Below, piece after piece: positions 1 to 5,676 of a stretch of 7,851 nucleotides of DNA (positions are counted from its first letter, which is position 1; each line of letters begins with the position of its first letter). The notes below the pieces were generated by a model. It was not told the origin of the DNA and made no database searches. It saw only the letters and a program-made list of their open reading frames with translations. Origin of the DNA: JBGPBY01 sp041481485 (GTDB lineage Bacteria > Acidobacteriota > Terriglobia > 20CM-2-55-15); assembly GCA_041481485.1 (NCBI GenBank), contig JBGPBY010000351.1:1-7851 (forward strand). Reading direction: 5' to 3'. The position numbers and the translations under genes are program-made.

Positions 1-1
1 C

Positions 2-2296
2 CCTCCCCCCGGGTACATCATTTCCGAAATTCCCCGGACGAAAACTGTGCGGATGGGTCCGGCCACGTTCACTCAGGAGTTCACAGCGTCCTCCGATGGA
101 ACGGTCTATGGAACGATTCTCTACGATTCGGGAAAGAGGAAATACTCCAGTTCCGAGTTCGCCGATTTCAAAAAAGCAATTGCGAAAATTACCAATGATG
201 CCGATGAAATGCTCACGGTTTCATTCGAACTCAAAGCACAAAAGGATTTCGACAGCGGGAACGTCGTCGAAGGTCTGAGGGAATACCGGAAACTCATCGC
301 GGCCCGCCCGGACAAAGCGATACACCATTCTCAGTTTGCCCGCTCATTGCTTGCCCATGGAATGGGAGAATTGGCGCGAGCCGAAGCGCGCCGGGCAGTT
401 GAATTGGAGCCGGATTCCGCTGCGGCACATGACACTCTGGGAACCGTCCTTGAATACAATCTGGTCGGAGAGCGCTTTAAGTCCGGTTTTGAACTGGAAC
501 AGACTCAGGTGGAATTTCGCAGGGCCGCCGAACTCGATCCTGATGATGACGATATCCGCGGGAACCTGGCAATTGCCCTGGAATATAACGTCAAGGGTCT
601 GCGGTACGCTGAGGGAATTGATCTCCGGCCCGCGATCGAACAATATCGAAAATTTCACAAGAAGCCCGACGCCGGAAGCGCCTATTACCGCAATCTTCCG
701 TTCGATCTCATGCGGATTGGTGACTTTGAGGGCATCCGGGAAATCAATGCTCCTGCCGATTTCCGCATAGCGGCAATAGCGGCTACGGATGGAATAAACG
801 CCGCAATCCGCGAGGCGGGCAAGTTGGCATCCGACAATCGCAGCAGAATAATCACCGACGCAGCCACCTGGCTCCTGATGAACCGGCGCTACCCGGAAGC
901 AGCAGCATTGGCAAAGTCGGTGAAAACCGCAACGGGTTCTCCTCTGGATTCCATCACTACCGGCCAGTACGAACGTTTGAAGAAGTATGAAGAGTTTCCG
1001 ATGCCGGAAAACGATCCGGACACGGTCGCAAAGCGTGTGCTCATTAGCCTTTTGATTTCAGAAAAGAGAAATGCCTTGCCCGGGCTGCTTTCCGCCATTG
1101 GCCAGGACGAACTGCGAAGGCATCCGGATCTGGCTCCTGAAGGCATTCCTCTGGCGATAGGTCCGATACGCAACATGGCCGCCACTCCTCAAGCAACGAT
1201 CGCGGACGTGCTCATGTCAAACCTCGAAGTGAAACTCGAAGGCGGTGACAAACCGGGTTTTCAGGTTCGCTTCGCGCCGGCACAATCGAACCGCTCGATC
1301 CGCTTTTACGTCGTTAAGGAAGCGGGACAATACAAGGTTCTCACCGCGGGAAGAAACGACATCGCTCTTGCCCGTGAAGCGCTGCGGCAAATTGAATCAG
1401 GTGACGAGGACAGCGCACGGCAGTGGCTCGATTGGATTGGCGATGAACAGGAGAATCATCAAGGAGCTATCGACATCATTGTAGCCAGCGCCTTCGACAC
1501 CGTCTGGGAAACCGGGCTCCGCAAAGATCGCGATCGAATGCGCTATGCGGCCGCTGTGGTTCTTGCAGGATCTTCCGATCACGCCGAAACGGCTATTCCG
1601 ATTCTGCAGGAAGGAATCGGCAAAACGTCTGGTGAAGTCCGGGACGCCCTTGCCACTGCCTATTCGACGGCGCTGTTAACGCTTCGCCGCTACGAAGAAA
1701 GCGTTGCCGCAGGCCGGAAGGCGCTTCAGTCCGATCCGAAATCCAATGCCGTTCGAGTTGTTGCTCTCAACCTGGTGCGGCTCAACCGGCTCGAAGAGTT
1801 GAAGAAACTTTTGACCGGCAATTCGAAAATGCTCGAAGAAATTGCAGCGGTGGATGTGTCTTTAGGAGATTATGCAGACGCGGAAAAGCAATTGAAAGGC
1901 GCCCAGGCTCCTGCAGGCTCCGAAATCGATGACAAACTTCTTTGGCTTGCGCAATATCACTCCGCCGTCACGGAAAATGACATCTCCCATGCAGAGAAAA
2001 ACGTTCAGAACAGCCGTGGCACAAACGCAGAATCTTTGAGAACTCTCGCCGCATTGAAGGCTGAAACAGGAAAACCCGAAGAAGCCCTGAACCTCATGAA
2101 GGGGGTATTCAGCCTCGCCGCCGAAGAGCTCAAACCAGATGACTGGTACATCTTCGGCCGGATCTACGAACAATATGGAGAGCGCGACTCAGCGGTTGCT
2201 GCGTACCGCAAGGTACCTGTCCCCAGGGGCGAAACGCTTAACGTCAAATCCGCGTACCTCCTGTCCCAAAAGAGATTGACTGGATTAGCAAAGTAG
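2..2296 (+). CDS. TPR-repeat protein, C-terminal part of a probable DUF3857/transglutaminase-type protein (5' truncated)
   Basis: The frame is open from the first base, so the gene begins upstream of the window. A GTG at 47 is a possible start but is not needed, because the 15 codons before it (PPPGYIISEIPRTKT...) read smoothly into the same segment. The opening stretch, to about nt 230 (TVYGTILYDSGKRKYSSSEFADFKKAIAKI), resembles the tail that follows the transglutaminase core in DUF3857 proteins; this is recalled resemblance, not a search. It is followed by helical TPR-like repeats at about nt 240-900, for example the motif ending AVELEPDSAAAHDTLG. A middle section at about nt 1250-1420 contains FYVVKEAGQYKVL. 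A second TPR block runs from about nt 1550 to the end, for example YEESVAAGRKALQSDPKS. TPR arrays are protein-interaction scaffolds; the true role is unknown. It ends in TAG at 2294-2296, ten bases before a REP hairpin. No neighbour suggests a function. Confidence 0.8.
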   Translation, partial: PPPGYIISEIPRTKTVRMGPATFTQEFTASSDGTVYGTILYDSGKRKYSSSEFADFKKAIAKITNDADEMLTVSFELKAQKDFDSGNVVEGLREYRKLIAARPDKAIHHSQFARSLLAHGMGELARAEARRAVELEPDSAAAHDTLGTVLEYNLVGERFKSGFELEQTQVEFRRAAELDPDDDDIRGNLAIALEYNVKGLRYAEGIDLRPAIEQYRKFHKKPDAGSAYYRNLPFDLMRIGDFEGIREINAPADFRIAAIAATDGINAAIREAGKLASDNRSRIITDAATWLLMNRRYPEAAALAKSVKTATGSPLDSITTGQYERLKKYEEFPMPENDPDTVAKRVLISLLISEKRNALPGLLSAIGQDELRRHPDLAPEGIPLAIGPIRNMAATPQATIADVLMSNLEVKLEGGDKPGFQVRFAPAQSNRSIRFYVVKEAGQYKVLTAGRNDIALAREALRQIESGDEDSARQWLDWIGDEQENHQGAIDIIVASAFDTVWETGLRKDRDRMRYAAAVVLAGSSDHAETAIPILQEGIGKTSGEVRDALATAYSTALLTLRRYEESVAAGRKALQSDPKSNAVRVVALNLVRLNRLEELKKLLTGNSKMLEEIAAVDVSLGDYADAEKQLKGAQAPAGSEIDDKLLWLAQYHSAVTENDISHAEKNVQNSRGTNAESLRTLAALKAETGKPEEALNLMKGVFSLAAEELKPDDWYIFGRIYEQYGERDSAVAAYRKVPVPRGETLNVKSAYLLSQKRLTGLAK

Positions 2297-2305
2297 AACT
2301 CCGTC

Positions 2306-2334
2306 TGTAGGCGCCGTCTATGACGGCGCACAAT
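2306..2334 (+). repeat. Solo REP-like palindromic element (copy A)
   Basis: A 29-nt unit begins with TGTAG and ends with ACAAT around a perfect 8-bp stem and 3-nt loop, GCGCCGTC-TAT-GACGGCGC (2311-2329). The GTAG head next to a short palindrome is the classic layout of REP sequences, which RAYT/TnpA-REP transposases mobilise. It sits just after the TPR gene stop and could form a transcript-end hairpin, but no T-run follows, so it is not called an intrinsic terminator. Related copies lie at 2392-2471 and 4297-4367. Confidence 0.8.
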
Positions 2335-2391
2335 CTCTCAGATATGGATTGCTCCTGGTCATCGAAACAATGAAAGAATGCGACTCCCCAA

Positions 2392-2471
2392 TGTAGGGGC
2401 GGTCTATGACCGCCCACAATTCGGAGGATTGCATTCCTTAAAATTGCGGGCGGTCATAGACCGCCCCTACA
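2392..2471. repeat. Inverted REP pair, REPIN/BIME-like (copy B)
   Basis: Two 29-nt units face each other: 2392-2420 (TGTAG head on the plus strand) and 2443-2471 (CTACA tail, i.e. the same unit inverted). They are separated by 22 nt and match as inverted repeats at 28 of 29 positions. Each unit also carries its own hairpin, GGGCGGTC-TAT-GACCGCCC. A head-to-head pair of GTAG-type REPs is the usual form of a REPIN or BIME. It lies between the TPR gene and the 3' end of the minus-strand diiron gene. Open frames running through it (VGAVYDRPQ...RAVIDRPY) are translations of the repeat, not genes. Confidence 0.85.
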
Positions 2472-2497
2472 ATGCGCAACCCATGCCTGACACATCA

Positions 2498-2567
2498 TGC
2501 GCGGTCCATGAGCGGAGCGAATGCAAGCCCGACAGGGCGCAGCCATCAGGAAATTTCCGCGCCTACA
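2498..2567. repeat. Degenerate REP copy split by a ~50-bp insertion
   Basis: The left arm TGCGCGGTC (2498-2506) and the right arm CCGCGCCTACA (2557-2567) match the two ends of the inverted unit at 4339-4367. The match at the right end extends to 13 identical bases (2557-2569 against 4357-4369). In place of the normal 3-nt loop and the inner two bases of the second stem arm there are about 50 bp (2507-2556). That filler contains a 10-bp perfect palindrome, GGAAATTTCC (2549-2558, overlapping the right arm by two bases), and a small GCCC-GACA-GGGC hairpin. It may be a second short repeat nested in a REP, or a REP that decayed. The arms are clear; the nested-insertion reading is inference. Confidence 0.5.
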
Positions 2568-2592
2568 GTCCATACCTCCCGCCTCACTTTCA

Positions 2593-3552
2593 TCACGCAG
2601 CAGCCGCCACTGCGCCCGTGAGCGGAGCCAGCGCCGACAGAATCCGCTGCGTCTGTGTTTCCGTGATCAAGCTGGTCAGCACCTTGATGAAGTGTGGATG
2701 CTGGGCGCCGGACAGGATGTATTGCCACCGATAGGCGGCGAGCAGACCGGATTGAAGCTTGCGTCGCTCGTCTTCGGACAACCGGCGGCCGCAAGTCTCA
2801 GCGAAATACTGGGAATCGGTGGACGCTTGCAATTGGAGGATGCCGTCAACGGCTCCGACGAGTTCAATGAATTCGTCAACTGCCCGGTCGCGTTCATCCG
2901 CGCTGATCTTTCGATCGCACCGGATCCACTCAAGCTCGTCGACAATGGCGTGTTGAGACTCTTCTTTCCAGTGAAAAAGGAAGACGTCCTTGAAGAGTGG
3001 CGAGAGATTCTCGTCGGGTTCAATACTCTGCCGGTAATGCATTTGCGTAAACAGCTCGATGTGCAGCGTCAATGCCATCACCGCCCATGTGCTTTTCGAA
3101 AGAACGGCTCTGGCGACATCGTTCGGTTGAGGCAGGAACTGATAGCCCGCCGGCATCCCCTGAGCGGCAAGTGTCTCGACTCGCCGGAACAGTTCCTGAT
3201 GCTTCAGTTCTTCGTCGCTGAACCGTACCAGCGCTTCCAGCGCGATCTGATTTCCGAACCAGTGATCCCGGCTGAGCTCGAGTATCTTTGCGCTGATGTA
3301 ACGTTCGACAAGACCGAAAATGTTTGCGTAGCTTCGGCCCTGGATCTGACTGAGGTAGCGCTGCTCGCTTTCAGACAGGAATGTGAAATCCTTAACTTTG
3401 GACAATCCGTCCGGCAGGAATTTCTGTGTCGTATCGAAGGTCCTGTTCCGAATCACATCGTCCTCCAAGGACCATCGCACGCGTTTTGATGCCGCAACGC
3501 TGCGGGCATACCGGTCGATGTCGATCTGTTCGTTTTCAATGATGGTCTGCAT
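2593..3552 (-). CDS. Ferritin-like diiron protein, probable AurF-type diiron oxygenase
   Basis: The 319-aa protein is a mostly helical four-helix-bundle carboxylate-bridged diiron protein. Candidate iron ligands are E83 (LVERY), E115 and H118 (EELKH), E166 (HIELF), and H194, E198 and H201 (HWKEESQH). The extra histidine in the HxxxExxH motif and the spacings (32, 3, 48, 28, 4, 3) closely follow AurF, the p-aminobenzoate N-oxygenase, whose ligands are E101, E136, H139, E196, H223, E227 and H230. Family members oxidise arylamines to nitro compounds with O2 (AurF, CmlI), but the substrate here cannot be read from sequence. No signal peptide or membrane segment is seen, so it is probably cytoplasmic. 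The ATG at 3552 is preceded by AAGGAG seven bases upstream. A -24/-12 promoter at 3609-3625 reads into it, and the divergent neighbours encode H-NOX and a sigma-54 activator. An alternative is another ferritin-like oxygenase or an NO/O2-handling diiron protein. Confidence 0.78.
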   Translation of the reverse strand: MQTIIENEQIDIDRYARSVAASKRVRWSLEDDVIRNRTFDTTQKFLPDGLSKVKDFTFLSESEQRYLSQIQGRSYANIFGLVERYISAKILELSRDHWFGNQIALEALVRFSDEELKHQELFRRVETLAAQGMPAGYQFLPQPNDVARAVLSKSTWAVMALTLHIELFTQMHYRQSIEPDENLSPLFKDVFLFHWKEESQHAIVDELEWIRCDRKISADERDRAVDEFIELVGAVDGILQLQASTDSQYFAETCGRRLSEDERRKLQSGLLAAYRWQYILSGAQHPHFIKVLTSLITETQTQRILSALAPLTGAVAAAA

Positions 3553-3559
3553 GGCCCGT

Positions 3560-3565
3560 CTCCTT
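3560..3565 (-). promoter_or_regulatory. Ribosome binding site of the diiron protein gene
   Basis: On the minus strand AAGGAG lies seven bases before the ATG at 3552. This strong match fixes the start and supports the minus-strand gene over the equally long open frame on the plus strand. Confidence 0.8.
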
Positions 3566-3608
3566 ATTCGATCAATTTGTATCCGGATCAGCCGGACGGT
3601 GCCCTAAA

Positions 3609-3625
3609 AGCAAACGCCATGCCAA
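3609..3625 (-). promoter_or_regulatory. Sigma-54 (-24/-12) promoter of the diiron gene
   Basis: The minus strand reads TTGGCATGGCGTTTGCT. The GG of TGGCA and the GC of TTGCT are separated by exactly 10 nt, as in the sigma-54 consensus (TGGCAC-N5-TTGCW), with C to T as the only departure in the -24 box. Transcription would start near 3598, leaving a leader of about 46 nt before the ATG at 3552 that includes the AAGGAG site. A sigma-54 activator gene lies less than 1 kb away on the other side of the same control region, which raises confidence. The promoter was found by eye; its activity is predicted. Confidence 0.75.
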
Positions 3626-3667
3626 GTCATCTGAAGAACAAGCCACTGATAATACAGACGTTTTTCA

Positions 3668-3727
3668 TTGCGCTCGCGAACATTAACCCTATCTAATTGC
3701 GTTATTCACAATTTTTTGCGCTGCGCA
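3668..3727. promoter_or_regulatory. Candidate activator-binding (enhancer) sites: TTGCG-type repeats and an 11-bp palindrome
   Basis: TTGCGCT occurs at 3668-3674 and again at 3716-3722, with TTGCGTT at 3697-3703 between them. The last copy is part of a perfect palindrome, TGCGC-T-GCGCA (3717-3727). A weaker dyad, AATTG...CAATT, spans 3695-3713. The block lies about 70-130 bp upstream of the predicted sigma-54 start near 3598, which is where enhancer-binding activators normally bind. No known protein is matched to the motif; assignment to the neighbouring activator is inference. Confidence 0.4.
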
Positions 3728-3734
3728 TCATAAT
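3705..3734 (+). promoter_or_regulatory. Sigma-70-like promoter of the H-NOX gene
   Basis: TTCACA (3705-3710) and CATAAT (3729-3734) each match the -35 and -10 consensus at five of six positions, with an 18-nt spacer. Transcription would begin near 3741, just before the GGAG site at 3746 and the GTG start at 3758. The 11-bp palindrome at 3717-3727 lies inside the spacer, so a protein bound there would be expected to block this promoter. Prediction by eye only. Confidence 0.45.
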
Positions 3735-3745
3735 TTTGAGGTCAT

Positions 3746-3749
3746 GGAG
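3746..3749 (+). promoter_or_regulatory. Ribosome binding site that selects the GTG start of the H-NOX gene
   Basis: GGAG is followed by eight bases and then the GTG at 3758. The ATG at 3744 overlaps this site but is in another frame and gives only a 14-codon peptide, so GTG is the preferred start. Confidence 0.6.
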
Positions 3750-3757
3750 AAACACGC

Positions 3758-4291
3758 GTGCTGGGATATCCGCTCAAGCTCCTGTTGAATGCAATCGAGA
3801 AGCGGCACGGACACGAAGCAGTAGCCGCAACGCTCGCCGAAGCCGGACTGCCCGCCGATCGCGTGTACCGGCTGAACGAGCCGTATGCAGACAGCGAAGC
3901 CCAACGTTTGTCTGCCGCCGCATTTCACCGCATTTCCATGGAAGACATTGCGGAAGCGTTTTTCGAGGACACCCGGCTGCGATTTCCGACATGGTTTGAA
4001 ATGTGCAAGACCTCCCGCCAGTTTTTGGAAATGCAGCCGGAGATTCACAATACATTCGCGCTCGGACTGCAGCGCCCGGAAGAACGAGACGCGGTGCGGG
4101 AAAAGTTCCGGCTTGAGAAACTCGACGACGAACTCGTGGTTCACTACCGTTCTTCGAACCAGCTGTGCGACATGTACAAGGCGATAGCCAGGCTTGTCTT
4201 CAGGCACTATCAGGACAAGGCAACCATCGACGAGCCACGCTGCATGAAACGCGGCGACGGCGAGTGTGAGCTGAGGATTCGGTGGGTTTAG
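3758..4291 (+). CDS. Stand-alone H-NOX (heme NO/O2-binding) sensor protein
   Basis: The 177-aa length is that of a single H-NOX domain (HNOB, PF07700), a heme sensor for NO or O2. Family landmarks recognised by eye are an N-terminal helical part with the conserved acidic residue D45 (YADSEAQ), H97 in MQPEIHNTF at the proximal heme-ligand position, Y130 and S132 of the heme-propionate motif in HYRSSNQLC, and the C-terminal CMKRGDGEC. The third residue of the YxSxR motif is Asn (N134) instead of Arg. M139 aligns with the distal Tyr (Y140 of the Thermoanaerobacter protein) used for O2 binding, although Y140 is adjacent, so NO selectivity is likelier than O2 binding. No membrane segment or output domain is present, so it should act through a partner. 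The next gene, a sigma-54 activator lacking its own sensor domain, is the obvious candidate. The start is GTG. A V4R-type ligand-binding protein without heme is the main alternative. Confidence 0.8.
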   Translation: MLGYPLKLLLNAIEKRHGHEAVAATLAEAGLPADRVYRLNEPYADSEAQRLSAAAFHRISMEDIAEAFFEDTRLRFPTWFEMCKTSRQFLEMQPEIHNTFALGLQRPEERDAVREKFRLEKLDDELVVHYRSSNQLCDMYKAIARLVFRHYQDKATIDEPRCMKRGDGECELRIRWV

Positions 4292-4414
4292 GGAACTGTA
4301 GGCGCGGTCTATGACCGCGCACTATCGCAACGTTAGGAATTGTGCGCGGTCATAGACCGCGCCTACAGTGGGATGGCGGGAGATTTCAAATTAACCCACT
4401 ACCGGTGGGTTTAG
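4280..4414 (+). repeat. 12-bp direct repeat flanking the REPIN between the H-NOX and activator genes
   Basis: CGGTGGGTTTAG occurs at 4280-4291, where it encodes the last three residues and stop of the H-NOX gene, and again at 4403-4414, eleven bases before the activator ATG. The 111 bp between the copies hold the REPIN. The second copy also forms a 7-bp inverted repeat with AACCCAC at 4393-4399. Removing one repeat and the intervening DNA would leave the two genes 11 bp apart. Confidence 0.75.
4295..4369. repeat. Inverted REP pair, REPIN/BIME-like (copy C)
   Basis: Units at 4297-4325 (TGTAG head) and 4339-4367 (CTACA tail) are inverted copies matching at 28 of 29 positions, with two more paired bases outside each end and a 13-nt spacer. 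Each unit carries the stem-loop GCGCGGTC-TAT-GACCGCGC. The stem differs from those at 2311-2329 and 2397-2415, but base pairing is preserved. The pair sits inside what would otherwise be a short operon gap and could attenuate read-through or stabilise the upstream message. Confidence 0.85.
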
Positions 4415-4425
4415 CGGCGGCGGAC

Positions 4426-5676
4426 ATGGAAAAAGGAACAGCCAGACACATCACACCTACCTGCGAGAACTTGCGGCAATTGGTGGAAACAATTGCGGAT
4501 CAGCTGTGTCTGACGATTGGCGGAAACTTCGATCACCTTGTTCAGGATGAAACCATCGAGAAGCTGGAAATGGTGGTGAACTTCGTGCTTGCCACGGCCA
4601 GCCGTTCGATCGAAGAGGTGAAGCAGGCCAAAGCCGATCTTGAACAACAACTCGACATTCGACGCAAACTCGAACGGGAGAATGCCTATCTCCGTGAGGA
4701 GGAAACGCGAGCGCTCGGGGAGATGATTGGCCGCAGTTCTCCAATGCGGCACGTCGGCGAGCAGGTGTCTGTCGTTGCGCCAACCAATGCCACGGTGCTG
4801 ATCCTCGGTGAATCCGGTACCGGCAAAGAGCTCCTGGCCAGAGAAATCCACAAGGCCAGTTCACGACGCGATGGCCCGATGGTGAGGGTCAATTGCGCTG
4901 CGATTCCGCGCGACCTCTTCGAGAGTGAATTCTTCGGCCATGTCAAAGGAGCGTTTACAGGCGCTCTTCGCGATCGTGTGGGACGCTTTGAACTCGGCAA
5001 CGGCGGCACGCTGTTTCTGGATGAAGTGAGCGAAATCCCAATTGAACTCCAGAGCAAATTGTTGAGGGCCATTCAGGAAGGAGAGTACGAACGCGTTGGT
5101 GATAACCGGACGCTCAAAACCGACGTTCGTCTGGTTGCGGCCACCAATCGGAATCTGGAGGAGGAAGTCCGTAAAAGAAGGTTTCGCGAAGATCTGTTCT
5201 ATCGGCTGAATGTTTTTCCGATCACACTGGCACCGCTTCGGGAGCGGAAGTCGGACATTCCGTCGCTCACTGCGCATTTTCTCGAGCGCGCCTGCAAGGA
5301 ATTCAATAAACCGCTCAGTCTGATCAGCAGCGAGGCGCTGTCCACCTTAAAGGCGTATGACTGGCCCGGAAACGTCCGGGAGTTGCAAAACGTGGTGGAA
5401 CGCGCGGTCATCACCACACGTGACGGTACCGTCGTCTTTGAGTTGCCTACCGCGACACCTGCCGTTCACCGGCCGGAGGCGTTCGGTGAATCCGCGTCCA
5501 TTCACGTTCGCACGGAGGAACAATTGCGCGACGCCGAGCGAGCCAATGTCGTGGCCGTATTGAACAAGACTCGCTGGAAAGTGTATGGCCGAGGCGGAGC
5601 CGCCGAATTGCTCGGGATCAAACCGGGCACGCTATCTGCACGTATGAAAAAACTCGGTCTGCGGCGGCCGTCCTAA
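4426..5676 (+). CDS. Sigma-54-dependent transcriptional activator (AAA+ enhancer-binding protein)
   Basis: The 416-aa protein opens RNA polymerase-sigma-54 complexes by ATP hydrolysis. It has Walker A GESGTGKE (128-135), the sigma-54-contacting GAFTGA loop (175-180), Walker B GGTLFLDE (193-200), the arginine-rich FREDLFYRLNVFPI segment (253-266), WPGNVREL (313-320), and a Fis/FhlA-like HTH at about 386-412 (GRGGAAELLGIKPGTLSARMKKLGL). Residues 1-95 contain no receiver, GAF, PAS or other domain that I recognise, only a helical segment and a likely coiled coil (about 60-95) leading into the AAA+ core. It must therefore be constitutive or controlled by a partner, and the upstream H-NOX protein is the natural candidate. 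The ATG at 4426 is preferred: the GTG at 4342 lies inside the REPIN and would add 28 residues encoded mostly by repeat and spacer. The ribosome site is weak. The gene ends by overlapping the convergent decarboxylase. The probable target is the -24/-12 promoter at 3609-3625. Confidence 0.9.
   Translation: MEKGTARHITPTCENLRQLVETIADQLCLTIGGNFDHLVQDETIEKLEMVVNFVLATASRSIEEVKQAKADLEQQLDIRRKLERENAYLREEETRALGEMIGRSSPMRHVGEQVSVVAPTNATVLILGESGTGKELLAREIHKASSRRDGPMVRVNCAAIPRDLFESEFFGHVKGAFTGALRDRVGRFELGNGGTLFLDEVSEIPIELQSKLLRAIQEGEYERVGDNRTLKTDVRLVAATNRNLEEEVRKRRFREDLFYRLNVFPITLAPLRERKSDIPSLTAHFLERACKEFNKPLSLISSEALSTLKAYDWPGNVRELQNVVERAVITTRDGTVVFELPTATPAVHRPEAFGESASIHVRTEEQLRDAERANVVAVLNKTRWKVYGRGGAAELLGIKPGTLSARMKKLGLRRPS

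Noticed and set aside
2306..2471. CRISPR array or riboswitch
   Set aside because: Repeats are few, in inverted orientation, self-palindromic and unevenly spaced, with no regular spacers; they fit REP/REPIN elements better.
2378..2734. A 118-codon plus-strand frame reading VGAVYDRPQ...RAVIDRPYN
   Set aside because: It is the translation of the inverted REP pair and its flanks; such frames are a common annotation artefact.
2521..3489. A 322-codon plus-strand open frame antisense to the diiron gene
   Set aside because: It runs through the interrupted repeat region, has no ribosome site or recognisable motif, and mirrors a minus-strand gene with a strong Shine-Dalgarno, diiron ligands and a promoter.
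3744..3757. ATG at 3744 as start of the H-NOX gene
   Set aside because: Out of frame with the H-NOX protein and stops after 14 codons.
4393..4411. AACCCAC/GTGGGTT hairpin as an intrinsic terminator after the H-NOX gene
   Set aside because: Short 7-bp stem without a following T-run, largely explained by the 12-bp direct repeat.
4342..4425. GTG at 4342 as the start of the sigma-54 activator
   Set aside because: It lies inside the inverted REP unit and would add 28 residues encoded by repeat and spacer; the ATG at 4426 begins the conserved-looking protein.
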